The notes under the pieces are model-generated. The model searched no databases and was not told where the DNA came from. It was given only the letters and a program-made list of their open reading frames with translations. Positions 55,445 to 63,360 of a DNA stretch of 64,000 bases are shown piece after piece; positions within the stretch are counted from its first letter, which is position 1; each line of letters begins with the position of its first letter. Source of the stretch: CALJXB01 sp965225935 (GTDB lineage Bacteria > Pseudomonadota > Alphaproteobacteria > Kiloniellales > JAKSDN01). The stretch covers positions 248,001 through 312,000 of the forward strand of contig CBDDCC010000011.1 of the NCBI GenBank assembly GCA_965225935.1. Reading direction: 5' to 3'. The translations under genes were made by a program, and so were the position numbers.

Positions 55445-56452
55445 CTATTCGACGTGCAGCTTGCCGTCCGGTCGGAAGGCGTGGAACACGAAGGCGAAGG
55501 TCAGATCGTAGGCGACGTCTTCCGCGCCCTCCGGCCCGATCCGCTGCACCACCACGTTGCCCACGTCCCGGCCGTCGCGGATCGAGCGGCTGTCCAGGGC
55601 CGAGTTCTGGCCCGGCTCCCAGGTGAGGACCAGATCGCCGGCCTCGATCTGCCCGGCCGTCTGCAGCAGATCGAGCGCCCAGGCCTGGTCCGCCACGGCG
55701 ACCACCCGGGCGAGCGGCTCGATGCCCTCGGGATAGCTGCCGCGATAGAAGTAGGGTTGGCTGAAGCCGTCGTAGCCCACGTAGGGGTTCTCGCCGTAGG
55801 GCCGGATGACGGGGTTGCTGGGAACCAGGACCTTGCCGTCCGGGTGGCGGGCGGCGAAGCGCTCCCAGGACTCCAGGCGCGAGGGCAGGATGCGCAGCTC
55901 CACGCCGGTCCGCTCGCCGACGATCCCGACCCCGAGGAACTGCTGCCACCAGCTCTCGGTCGCCCGGTCGTACATGACCATGTCCGAATGGCGCAGCTTG
56001 CCGCTGACGCCGAACTCGGTGGCGGCGCCGTCGACCCGCCGGTCGTAGACGATGGCGGAGTTGCAGAGAGGGCAATAGGTCACGGCCACGGGTACGCCGC
56101 CCACCTCGTCGTTACAGATCTCGTGCCAGGTGAGGATGCGCAGCGGATAGGCCCTGGCGTCTCCGTTGATCACCAGGCCGATTACCGGTTCCTGCGGCCC
56201 CAGGTCCGTCATCTCCGAGACCGGCACGAACTTGGGGTTGTCGATCGAGGGGATGCCGTCCTTGGGTGGGCCGCCGCTCACGATCTCGGCGAAATCCACG
56301 CTGCTCTTGGTGAAATCGGTGCGCGGCCATTCGTAGCGCCAGGTGCTCGGGTCGGCGCTCGCGGCTGGCGGGAGCAGGAGCAGCGCCAGGACCAGCGCGC
56401 TCCCCGGGGCGAGAGCGCGCAACAAAGTCAGAAGGGGTTCCAAAGTTCGCAT
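55445..56452 (-). CDS. DUF3179 domain-containing secreted protein
   Basis: This 335-residue exported protein of unknown function has an N-terminal signal or anchor (LALALLLLPPAASA region, after a short charged start). The DUF3179 core follows: DGIPSIDNPKFVPVSEM, EPVIGLVINGDARAYPLRIL, WHEICNDEVGGVPVAVTYCP, LCNSAIVYDR and a WWQQFLG segment. The CPLC pair and the preceding Cys are typical of the family. Its role is not established. The start codon at 56452 gives MRTLEPLLTLLRAL. It is upstream of a divergent membrane-anchored hypothetical protein. Confidence 0.9.
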   Translation of the reverse strand: MRTLEPLLTLLRALAPGSALVLALLLLPPAASADPSTWRYEWPRTDFTKSSVDFAEIVSGGPPKDGIPSIDNPKFVPVSEMTDLGPQEPVIGLVINGDARAYPLRILTWHEICNDEVGGVPVAVTYCPLCNSAIVYDRRVDGAATEFGVSGKLRHSDMVMYDRATESWWQQFLGVGIVGERTGVELRILPSRLESWERFAARHPDGKVLVPSNPVIRPYGENPYVGYDGFSQPYFYRGSYPEGIEPLARVVAVADQAWALDLLQTAGQIEAGDLVLTWEPGQNSALDSRSIRDGRDVGNVVVQRIGPEGAEDVAYDLTFAFVFHAFRPDGKLHVE

Positions 56453-56692
56453 GGCGACCAGTATCGGGCCGCCGGGGGCGCGGCACCAATCACGAAGCCA
56501 TCACGTTGGGTTGAGTTCCAAGCCGTCTCGCCGCTGAAACAGACGGCCAAGCGATTGGCGGGACATGCTTGCTGAAATATTAACCAAGATCTCGCACGTA
56601 TTTCGTGGCTGTTTGAATTCGTTTCCTGCCAAGAGAAATTCCATTACTATGATGGGTTAGAAATTACTGTGGGATTCACGGCGCAAGGATCG

Positions 56693-57973
56693 ATGAAATA
56701 CATCGTACGGATTATGCTCTTGAGCATAGTTCTCGCGGTTCTCGGTATAATTGCTTACGCGTATTTCGGCGGCGACGGCAAAGACCACGAGGAGCGGTTG
56801 ATCGGCGCGCTCAGTTTCGTCGCGGACGAGATCGAGGCGTCGGCCCAGGTGCTCAAGGCCGATGTATTCTATGCTCCCTCGATCGAGATGGAGGGGGAGT
56901 CGGACGTTTGGACGGTCAGCGGCCTGGCCGTGATCCAAAGCTCGTCCGGCGGCACCTATCGCATGAAGTACTCCGCCATGGTGCGGAATCTCTGCGAATC
57001 CTACACCGATGGAAGCTGCTGGCGTCTCGAGGCGCTGAGCGTGGGTGAGCCGAGCGAGGGCGAGGCGAGCATGGCGGCGGCCGTGGTCGTCGAGGACGAG
57101 GCGGTCGAAACGCCGGTCTCGGCTGCGCCCGCTGCGCCGGAGGCCGCCGCGCCCGACGACCCGGCCGTGGCGACGCCAACCGTCGAGGTGCCAGCTCCGC
57201 AATCGGGTGCGGCGGAGAGCGGGGCGCCCAGTCCGGCGGCGCCACGGGAGATGGTCGTGGAGACGACCCCGGATACTCCGCCGATGGAAGGCGGCGGGGC
57301 CAGCGGTTCGGCCGGACAGGCGGAAACGGTGGAGGTTCCGGTGGCCGGCGCGGAAGTCCCGGACCTGTCGGAAGCGCCGGAGCCACCGGGCGAGGAGGCG
57401 GAGGCGCAGCGATCCGACGCCGCAGCGGAGGTCGAGGACGCGCAACCGGCCCAGGCAGCCGACGTGGAGCCCGCAGCGGGCCCGGCCGCCGAGCCGGTCG
57501 AGACCGGCCTTCGGTCTTCGCGGGACCCGTCCGCCGAACTGACTCCGCGGGAAAAGCCGGCGGCGCCTCAGGCACCGGACCCCGAAACGGAGATCGCTCT
57601 GGAAACCGAGGAACCTGGTGACAGCGGCGAGGGGACATCGGGCGGCATCGAGATCGAAGGTCTCGGCACCGTTCAGCTCCCCAGCGCCGACGAGGGGCAG
57701 ACCTTCCTCGGCGACGAGGTGCGGCATTTCTCCTGCGCCAAGGGCGACTACGTGCGGGACGTCTACGTGAAGTACCTGAGGACCGTCGGAGACCCGCCGT
57801 GCTCGGTCATGTACGAAAAGCGGCCGCCTGAGGAGCCCTCGACGAAGGTGATCTGGCACGCAGACAACGAGCGGGGCTTCTGCGAGTACCGGGCCAAGGA
57901 GTTCGTCGAGAAGCTGCGCGACATGGACTGGGATTGCTCGCCCGTCCCGGAAGGCAAGCGCGCGGGCGACTAG
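56693..57973 (+). CDS. Membrane-anchored hypothetical protein with acidic disordered linker and Cys-containing C-terminal domain
   Basis: I cannot name this protein. It has an N-terminal membrane segment (residues 5-25, IMLLSIVLAVLGIIAYAYFG) and then about 90 residues of folded-looking sequence with two cysteines (NLCESYTDGSCW). A long Ala/Pro/Glu/Val-rich linker of about 220 residues follows. The last 90 residues form a compact C-terminal domain with four cysteines (FSCAKGDYVRDVYVKYL, PPCSVMYEKR, GFCEYRAKEF, DWDCSPV). It probably sits in the periplasm with two disulfides. ATG 56693 is preferred over GTG 56669. The 240 bases upstream are AT-rich near the start. A link to the envelope is inferred from topology only. 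Confidence 0.8.
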   Translation: MKYIVRIMLLSIVLAVLGIIAYAYFGGDGKDHEERLIGALSFVADEIEASAQVLKADVFYAPSIEMEGESDVWTVSGLAVIQSSSGGTYRMKYSAMVRNLCESYTDGSCWRLEALSVGEPSEGEASMAAAVVVEDEAVETPVSAAPAAPEAAAPDDPAVATPTVEVPAPQSGAAESGAPSPAAPREMVVETTPDTPPMEGGGASGSAGQAETVEVPVAGAEVPDLSEAPEPPGEEAEAQRSDAAAEVEDAQPAQAADVEPAAGPAAEPVETGLRSSRDPSAELTPREKPAAPQAPDPETEIALETEEPGDSGEGTSGGIEIEGLGTVQLPSADEGQTFLGDEVRHFSCAKGDYVRDVYVKYLRTVGDPPCSVMYEKRPPEEPSTKVIWHADNERGFCEYRAKEFVEKLRDMDWDCSPVPEGKRAGD

Positions 57974-58019
57974 GCTCGGCCGGGCCCCTTGGCGGCCGGG
58001 GCCGGCTCCCAGCCGGCGT

Positions 58020-58262
58020 TCAGGCGCTTGGGACGCCCAGGGTCCGGGCAGGCATGCGGCGGCGGTTCATGACCATGCGGTCGTGCAGCTCCTCGATGAT
58101 GCCACTGCCGGTCTTCACGAACAGGAAAGGCAGCGCCGCGTGCACCAGGCAGGCGAGGGCGGCCACGAACAGCCGCAGGGCGAAGCCGCCGGCGGCCGCC
58201 ATGTGCTCCAGGTAGGTCTCGTCCACGGAGGCGGGGTGGGCGCAGAACAGGGCCTTCAACAT
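58020..58262 (-). CDS. DUF6356 family small membrane protein
   Basis: This 80-residue protein matches the pattern of the DUF6356 family: HPASVDETYLEHMAAAGGFA, then a hydrophobic stretch LRLFVAALACLVHAALPFLF, then VKTGSGIIEELHDRMVMNRR. It probably has one or two membrane helices. Function is unknown. It is divergent from the Lrp-type gene at 58397, and the shared intergenic DNA is AT-rich. Confidence 0.82.
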   Translation of the reverse strand: MLKALFCAHPASVDETYLEHMAAAGGFALRLFVAALACLVHAALPFLFVKTGSGIIEELHDRMVMNRRRMPARTLGVPSA

Positions 58263-58337
58263 GATTTGTCTCCCGAACCTTACGGTTTTGAGAATCCTAG
58301 CCCAGTTGCAGCGGAAAATGTTTGCAAAGTTTCGCTA

Positions 58338-58357
58338 TATTCGAATATTCTTAGAAT
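58338..58357. promoter_or_regulatory. AT-rich palindromes in divergent DUF6356/Lrp promoter region
   Basis: TATTCGAATA (58338-58347) and ATTCTTAGAAT (58347-58357) are adjacent palindromes, 40 to 60 bases before the Lrp start. They could be binding sites for the Lrp-type protein acting on its own promoter and the divergent DUF6356 gene. Confidence 0.4.
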
Positions 58358-58396
58358 AACATGCTATAACAATCTGAAAACCAGGAATGACATCCC

Positions 58397-58858
58397 TTGG
58401 ATTCGATTGACCGGAAAATCCTGACCTGTCTGCAGGAGGACGCGACGCTGCCTGTGGCCGAGGTGGCCGAACGGGTCGGGCTCTCCACCACCCCTTGCTG
58501 GCGGCGGATCCAGAACCTGGAGAAGGCGGGCGTTATCCTGCGCCGGGTCGCCCTGCTCGACGCCCAGCGCATGAACGTCGGCGTTTCGGTTTTCGTGCGC
58601 GTCAAGACCAGCCAGCACAACCTGGATTGGCTGGACCGCTTCGCCACCGGCATCGCGGCCATCGACGAGGTGGTCGAGTTCTACCGCCTCAGCGGCGATA
58701 TCGACTACCTCCTGCGAGTGGTGGTGCCGGACATCGCCGCCTACGACCGGGTCTACAAGCGCCTGATCGCGGTGGCCGAGCTGGCCGACGTCAGCTCCAA
58801 CTTCGCCATGGAGACCATCAAATACACTACGGCCCTGCCGGTCACCTACGCCGAGTGA
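58397..58858 (+). CDS. Lrp/AsnC family transcriptional regulator
   Basis: This 153-residue Lrp-type regulator has the HTH DRKILTCLQEDATLPVAEVA and VGLSTTPCWRRIQNLEKAGV, and the RAM domain with SVFVRVKTSQHNLDWLDRFA and YRLSGDIDYLLRVVVPDIAA. It starts at TTG 58397, which begins DSIDRKIL, as is usual for the family; AGGA lies about 10 bases upstream. An ATG ten bases earlier is out of frame. The adjacent divergent DUF6356 gene is a possible target. It differs from the other Lrp protein at 45183. Confidence 0.92.
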   Translation: MDSIDRKILTCLQEDATLPVAEVAERVGLSTTPCWRRIQNLEKAGVILRRVALLDAQRMNVGVSVFVRVKTSQHNLDWLDRFATGIAAIDEVVEFYRLSGDIDYLLRVVVPDIAAYDRVYKRLIAVAELADVSSNFAMETIKYTTALPVTYAE

Positions 58859-59076
58859 GGATCGGGCGGCGGGTCGGTTGGGGCCGCCTCATATGCCGAA
58901 GGGCCTAGGCGGCTTCGCCGGGTCGGACTATGCTGGCCGGGCGATTCAAGTTTTAATTGGTTGTTAAGCAGGAATGCGCAGTTTCGAGCCAATCGAAAGT
59001 GTAGTCAGGACTTTCGGTTGCGTCCCCGCCAAGGTGCCGTGGGGCCATAAAGCGCACCGAACCGGAGGATAGCCGC

Positions 59077-60132
59077 TTGTCGGCGGGCGAAGCGACAAGG
59101 CCAACCGCGCTGGTCACAGGGGCGGCCGGGTTCATCGGCAGTCACCTGGTGGAGCGGCTGCTCGCGGACGGCCACCCGGTGATCGCCGTCGACGACCTCT
59201 CGATCGGCCGCGCGGAGAACCTGTCCTTCGCGGAAAAGGCCGCATCGGAGCAGCGCTTCTTTTTCCACCAGCGCGACGTGGCCGGCGACGGTCTGGGCGA
59301 CCTCTTCGACGGGGCCGACTGGGTGTTCCATCTAGCGGCACTGGCCGACATCGTGCCGTCGATCGAGCGGCCGCTGGCCTACCACCGGGCGAACGTCGAA
59401 GGCACCATCCGGGCCTTGGAATCCGCCCGGGCGGCGGGCGCGAAGCGCTTCGTCTACGCGGCCTCGTCGTCCTGCTACGGCATTCCCGAGACCGTGCCCA
59501 CGCCCGAAACCGCACCGGCCTCGCCCATGTATCCCTATGCCCTCACCAAGTGGGTCGGCGAGCGCTACGTCCTGCACTGGGCACAAACCTACGGATTGCC
59601 GGCGGTCTCCCTCAGGCTGTTCAACGTCTTCGGCCCGCGCCACCGCACGACCGGCGCCTACGGCGCGGTCTTCGGCGTGTTCCTGGCCCAGAAGCTGGCC
59701 GGCAAGCCCTTCACCGTGGTCGGGGACGGCAGCCAGAGCCGGGACTTCACCTACGTGAGTGACGTGGCGGACGCCTTCGTGACCGCCGCGGCCTCCGATC
59801 TTTCGGGCGAGGCCCTGAACGTCGGTTCCGGCGGCCACTACAGCGTCAACCGCCTGGTGGAGCTCTTGGGCGGCGACGTGGTCCACGTGCCCCGGCGGCC
59901 GGGCGAGCCCGATGTCACCTTCGCCGATACGGCGAGGATCGAGGCCCTGCTGGGCTGGCACGCCCGGGTGCCCTTCGACGAGGGCGTGAAGCGCATGCTG
60001 GCGGAGATCGAGCTCTATCGCGATGCGCCGGTCTGGGAGCCGGACACCATCGCCGAGGCGACCGCCGACTGGTTCCGCTACCTCGGCCCCGCGGAGTCCC
60101 CTACAAAGGCTCCCGTGGAGGCGGCGGGATGA
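59077..60132 (+). CDS. NAD-dependent sugar-nucleotide epimerase/dehydratase (extended SDR)
   Basis: This extended short-chain dehydrogenase, 351 residues, is of the UDP-sugar 4-epimerase type. The Rossmann motif is VTGAAGFIGSHLVERLLADG near residue 12. The active site is ASSSCYGIP with YPYALTKWVGERYVL (Tyr-x3-Lys) near residues 128 and 151. LRLFNVFGPRHRTTGAYGAV is the nucleotide-sugar contact. The closest functional matches would be UDP-glucose, UDP-GlcNAc or UDP-glucuronate epimerases; which one is not clear. The start is TTG 59077 with GGAGG eight bases upstream. It overlaps the next gene by four bases (ATGA) and opens the sugar operon. Confidence 0.92.
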   Translation: MSAGEATRPTALVTGAAGFIGSHLVERLLADGHPVIAVDDLSIGRAENLSFAEKAASEQRFFFHQRDVAGDGLGDLFDGADWVFHLAALADIVPSIERPLAYHRANVEGTIRALESARAAGAKRFVYAASSSCYGIPETVPTPETAPASPMYPYALTKWVGERYVLHWAQTYGLPAVSLRLFNVFGPRHRTTGAYGAVFGVFLAQKLAGKPFTVVGDGSQSRDFTYVSDVADAFVTAAASDLSGEALNVGSGGHYSVNRLVELLGGDVVHVPRRPGEPDVTFADTARIEALLGWHARVPFDEGVKRMLAEIELYRDAPVWEPDTIAEATADWFRYLGPAESPTKAPVEAAG

Positions 60133-61724
60133 GCAAGGCGGCCAAGACCTTCCCCCGGGCCGCCGCGGCGGGCCCGTTCTCGCCGGACGAGGCGGCCTCG
60201 GCCCGCGCCAAGATCAGGACGCTGGATGCGCTGGCCGAGATCGCCGCCGAGGCCCAGGCCACCGGCCGGCAGGTCGTTCTGGCTCACGGCACCTTCGACC
60301 TGCTGCACATGGGCCACGTGCGCCATCTGGAGCAGGCCCGCGCCGAGGGCGACATGCTGATCGTCACGATCACCGGTGACGCCTTCGTCAACAAGGGCCC
60401 GGGCCGGCCGGTCTTCACCTCCGCGCTGCGCGCCGAGATGCTGGCGGCGCTGGGCTACGTGGACTGGGTCGCCGTCAACGAGGCGCCGACGGCCGAGAAC
60501 GTCATCGCCACCCTCAAGCCCGACGTCTACATGAAGGGCGGGGACTACGCCGAGGCCGAGAACGACGCCACAGGCAAGATCCTCGACGAGCGCGCGGCGG
60601 TCGAGGCATACGGCGGGCGCATCTCCTTCACCGACGACATCACCTTCAGCTCTTCGTCCCTGCTGAACCGCTTCTTCGACATCCACGATCCCAAGCTGCG
60701 CGGCTACCTGGAGCAGCAGCGCGACCGGGACATGGCCGACACGCTGCTCGGCATGATCGAAAAGGTGCGCGACTATCGGGTGCTTTTGGTGGGCGACGCC
60801 ATCGTGGACGAGTACCACTACGTCTCGCCGCTCGGGAAGTCTCCCAAGGAGAACCTGATCGCCACGCTCTACCGCGACCGCGAGCTCTTCGCCGGCGGCG
60901 TGGTGGCGGCGGCCAACCACGTGGCCGGCTTCTGCGGCGAAGTGGAGGTGCTGACCTGCCTCGGCGAGGAGGACAGCTACGAGGACCTGATCCTGGCGGC
61001 CGCCAAGCCCAACGTGAAGATCAACACGCTGCGCCGGCCTGGCGTGCCGACCACGCGCAAGAGCCGCTTCGTCGACGCCGACTACCTGCGCAAGCTGTTC
61101 GAAGTCTACCACATGGACGACAATCACCTGTCGGGCCACCTCGAGCAGGACCTCGCCCAGAAGATCCGCGCCCGCGCCGGGGACTTCGACGTGGTGATCG
61201 TCACCGACTTCGGCCACGGCCTGATCACCAAGAGCGCCATCGAGGCCCTCAGCGAGAGCGCCAAGTTCCTGGCCGTCAACGCCCAGAGCAACAGCGCCAA
61301 CCACGGCTTCAACCTGGTGACCAAGTACCCCTGGGCCGACTACGTCTGCATCGACGCGCCGGAGGCCAAGCTCGCCGTCTCAGACAAGTTCAGCGACCTG
61401 GGGCTGATCGCCAGCAAGCTGCTGCCGGAGCTGATCGTCTGCGACCGCATGATCCTGACCCACGGCCGCTACGGCTGCGTCACCTACGACCGCAGCGAGG
61501 GCGTGCACTACATCCCCGCCTTCACCGGACAGGCCCTCGACACCATGGGCGCGGGCGACGCCTTCCTGGCGGTGACCGCGCCGCTGGTCGCGAGCGGCGC
61601 CAACCTGGAGCAGGTGGGCTTCGTCGGCAACGCGGTCGGTGCCATGAAGGTGGGCATCGTCGGCCACCGGGAGTCGATCGAGAAGGTGCCGCTGATCCGC
61701 TATCTGCAGACGCTGCTGAAGTAG
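60129..61724 (+). CDS. Bifunctional nucleotidyltransferase + PfkB sugar kinase (HldE-like, swapped domain order)
   Basis: This two-domain enzyme has 531 residues. The N-terminal half is a cytidylyltransferase-type domain with VVLAHGTFDLLHMGHVRHLE near residue 40 (HxGH motif) and YMKGGDYAEAENDATGK. The C-terminal half is a PfkB-type kinase with VLLVGDAIVDEYHYVSPLGK near 218, an anion hole DTMGAGDAFLAV near 475, and GCVTYDRSEG. In E. coli HldE the kinase is first and the transferase second; here the order is reversed, so it is a distinct architecture. It probably phosphorylates and then nucleotidyl-activates a sugar phosphate. Neighbouring SIS and epimerase genes support a heptose-like sugar pathway, but the sugar is unknown. 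Confidence 0.88.
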   Translation: MSKAAKTFPRAAAAGPFSPDEAASARAKIRTLDALAEIAAEAQATGRQVVLAHGTFDLLHMGHVRHLEQARAEGDMLIVTITGDAFVNKGPGRPVFTSALRAEMLAALGYVDWVAVNEAPTAENVIATLKPDVYMKGGDYAEAENDATGKILDERAAVEAYGGRISFTDDITFSSSSLLNRFFDIHDPKLRGYLEQQRDRDMADTLLGMIEKVRDYRVLLVGDAIVDEYHYVSPLGKSPKENLIATLYRDRELFAGGVVAAANHVAGFCGEVEVLTCLGEEDSYEDLILAAAKPNVKINTLRRPGVPTTRKSRFVDADYLRKLFEVYHMDDNHLSGHLEQDLAQKIRARAGDFDVVIVTDFGHGLITKSAIEALSESAKFLAVNAQSNSANHGFNLVTKYPWADYVCIDAPEAKLAVSDKFSDLGLIASKLLPELIVCDRMILTHGRYGCVTYDRSEGVHYIPAFTGQALDTMGAGDAFLAVTAPLVASGANLEQVGFVGNAVGAMKVGIVGHRESIEKVPLIRYLQTLLK

Positions 61725-61732
61725 GCTAGGTG

Positions 61733-62368
61733 ATGGACCGGCAGGACATGGACGGGCAGGTCGAAGGCTACTTCGCCACCCTGGGCGCCCTCGGCGCCGA
61801 GATCAAAGCGAGCGATGGCGCAGGCGCGCCGTTGACCCTCGCGGCCGCCCTCGAGTGGTCTATCGCCAGAGTCGAAGGCACCCGCGCCAAGGGCGCCAAG
61901 ATCCTCTTCGTCGGCAATGGCGGCAGCGCCGCGGTCGCCAGCCACATGGCGATCGACTATAGCCGCAACGGGGGCTTCAGCGCGCTGGCCTTCAACGACG
62001 GTGCGGCGCTCACCTGCTTCAGCAACGATCTCGGCTACGAGCAAGTCTTCGCCGCCCAGGTGGAGGTGCATGGCCGCGAAGGCGACCTGCTGGTGGCGAT
62101 CTCCAGCTCCGGCAACTCCGACAACATCGTCAACGCGGTCGCCGCCGCGCGCTCGAAGGGCCTCGACGTGCTGACCCTTTCGGGCTTTGCGCCGGACAAC
62201 CGTCTGCGCGCTCTGGGCGACGTGAACGTCTACGTGCCCAACGGTCTCTACGGCTTCGTCGAGATTGCTCACCTGGCCGTCTGTCACGCCATCCTCGACG
62301 TCGCCATGGGCTGGCGGGTCGAGGGCGCGCGGCCGGTCTACGCGGCGGCCAAACGGCGGCGGGCATGA
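61733..62368 (+). CDS. SIS-domain sugar phosphate isomerase (GmhA-like)
   Basis: This 211-residue phosphosugar-isomerase-fold protein has the SIS domain ILFVGNGGSAAVASHMAIDY near residue 62 and VAISSSGNSDNIVNAVAAAR near 122. The pattern matches GmhA-type sedoheptulose-7-phosphate isomerases, which make the precursor of ADP- or GDP-heptose. The expected catalytic Glu/His pair is not certain by eye. ATG 61733 is used (GTG 61730 possible). The stop overlaps the next start (ATGA). Position after the kinase-nucleotidyltransferase gene supports a shared heptose-type pathway. Confidence 0.88.
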   Translation: MDRQDMDGQVEGYFATLGALGAEIKASDGAGAPLTLAAALEWSIARVEGTRAKGAKILFVGNGGSAAVASHMAIDYSRNGGFSALAFNDGAALTCFSNDLGYEQVFAAQVEVHGREGDLLVAISSSGNSDNIVNAVAAARSKGLDVLTLSGFAPDNRLRALGDVNVYVPNGLYGFVEIAHLAVCHAILDVAMGWRVEGARPVYAAAKRRRA

Positions 62369-63360
62369 GCGGCAAGGCGCGCAACGTCCTGGTGACCGGC
62401 GGGGCCGGTTATGTGGGCGCGATGCTGGTGCCCAAGCTGCTGAGCGCCGGCCACCGGGTGACGGTGCTGGACCTCTTCATCTACGGCGACACCCTGGCCG
62501 GGGCCGCCGAGCATCCGGGTCTCCGCCAGGTGCGCGGCGATCTCAGGGACCCGGCCGTGGTGGCCGATGCGCTCGCGGGCTGCGACGCGGTGATCCATCT
62601 GGCCTGCATCTCCAACGATCCCTCCTTTGAGCTGGATCCGGGACTCGGCAAGTCGATCAACCACGAGTCTTTCCGGCCGCTGGTCCGCGCCGCCAAGGCG
62701 GCGGGCGTCGAGCGCTTCATCTACGCCTCGTCGTCGTCGGTCTACGGCGTGAAGGAGGAGGAGAACGTCACAGAGGACCTGAGCCTAGAGCCGCTCACCG
62801 ACTACTCGCGCTTCAAGGCGCTCTGCGAGGACGAGCTGCTGGCCGAGCGGGCGCCGGGCTTCGCCGTGCTGATCCTGCGGCCGGCGACGGTCTGCGGCTA
62901 CAGCCCGCGGCTGCGGCTCGATCTGACGGTCAACATCCTGACCAACCACGCCGTCAACAACGGGCGCATCAAGGTTTTCGGCGGCAGCCAGAAGCGGCCC
63001 AACATCCACATCGAGGACATGACCAACATCTACCTGGCGTGCCTTGACGCGCCGGCCGACGCCATCGACGGCAAGGTCTTCAACGCCGGCTACCAGAACC
63101 ATCCGGTCCAGGCCATCGCCGAGATGGTGCAGGGGGTGGTGGGCGAGGTGCCCATCGAGGTTCTGCCGACCGACGACCTGCGTTCCTACCACGTGAACTC
63201 GGAGCGCATTCGCCGTGAGCTCGGCTTCGTGCCGCGCCACACCATTGAGCAAGCCATAACCGATCTCTGCGAGGCCTTCGCCGCCGGGCGGGTGCCCGAT
63301 CCCATGAACGACCCGCGCTACTACAACATCAAGCGCATGCAGGAGCTGTCGCTGCAATGA
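62365..63360 (+). CDS. NAD-dependent epimerase/dehydratase (extended SDR)
   Basis: This second extended SDR has 331 residues. The cofactor motif is VLVTGGAGYVGAMLVPKLLS near residue 8. YASSSSVYGVKEE and TDYSRFKALCEDELL (Tyr-x3-Lys) are the active site. LRPATVCGYSPRLRLDLTVN and KRPNIHIEDMTNIYLACLDA follow. It resembles the sugar-nucleotide C4-epimerase or reductase/dehydratase types near surface polysaccharide genes. The substrate is unknown and differs from the first SDR in its substrate-contact regions. Start and stop overlap both neighbours by four bases. Confidence 0.92.
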   Translation: MSGKARNVLVTGGAGYVGAMLVPKLLSAGHRVTVLDLFIYGDTLAGAAEHPGLRQVRGDLRDPAVVADALAGCDAVIHLACISNDPSFELDPGLGKSINHESFRPLVRAAKAAGVERFIYASSSSVYGVKEEENVTEDLSLEPLTDYSRFKALCEDELLAERAPGFAVLILRPATVCGYSPRLRLDLTVNILTNHAVNNGRIKVFGGSQKRPNIHIEDMTNIYLACLDAPADAIDGKVFNAGYQNHPVQAIAEMVQGVVGEVPIEVLPTDDLRSYHVNSERIRRELGFVPRHTIEQAITDLCEAFAAGRVPDPMNDPRYYNIKRMQELSLQ

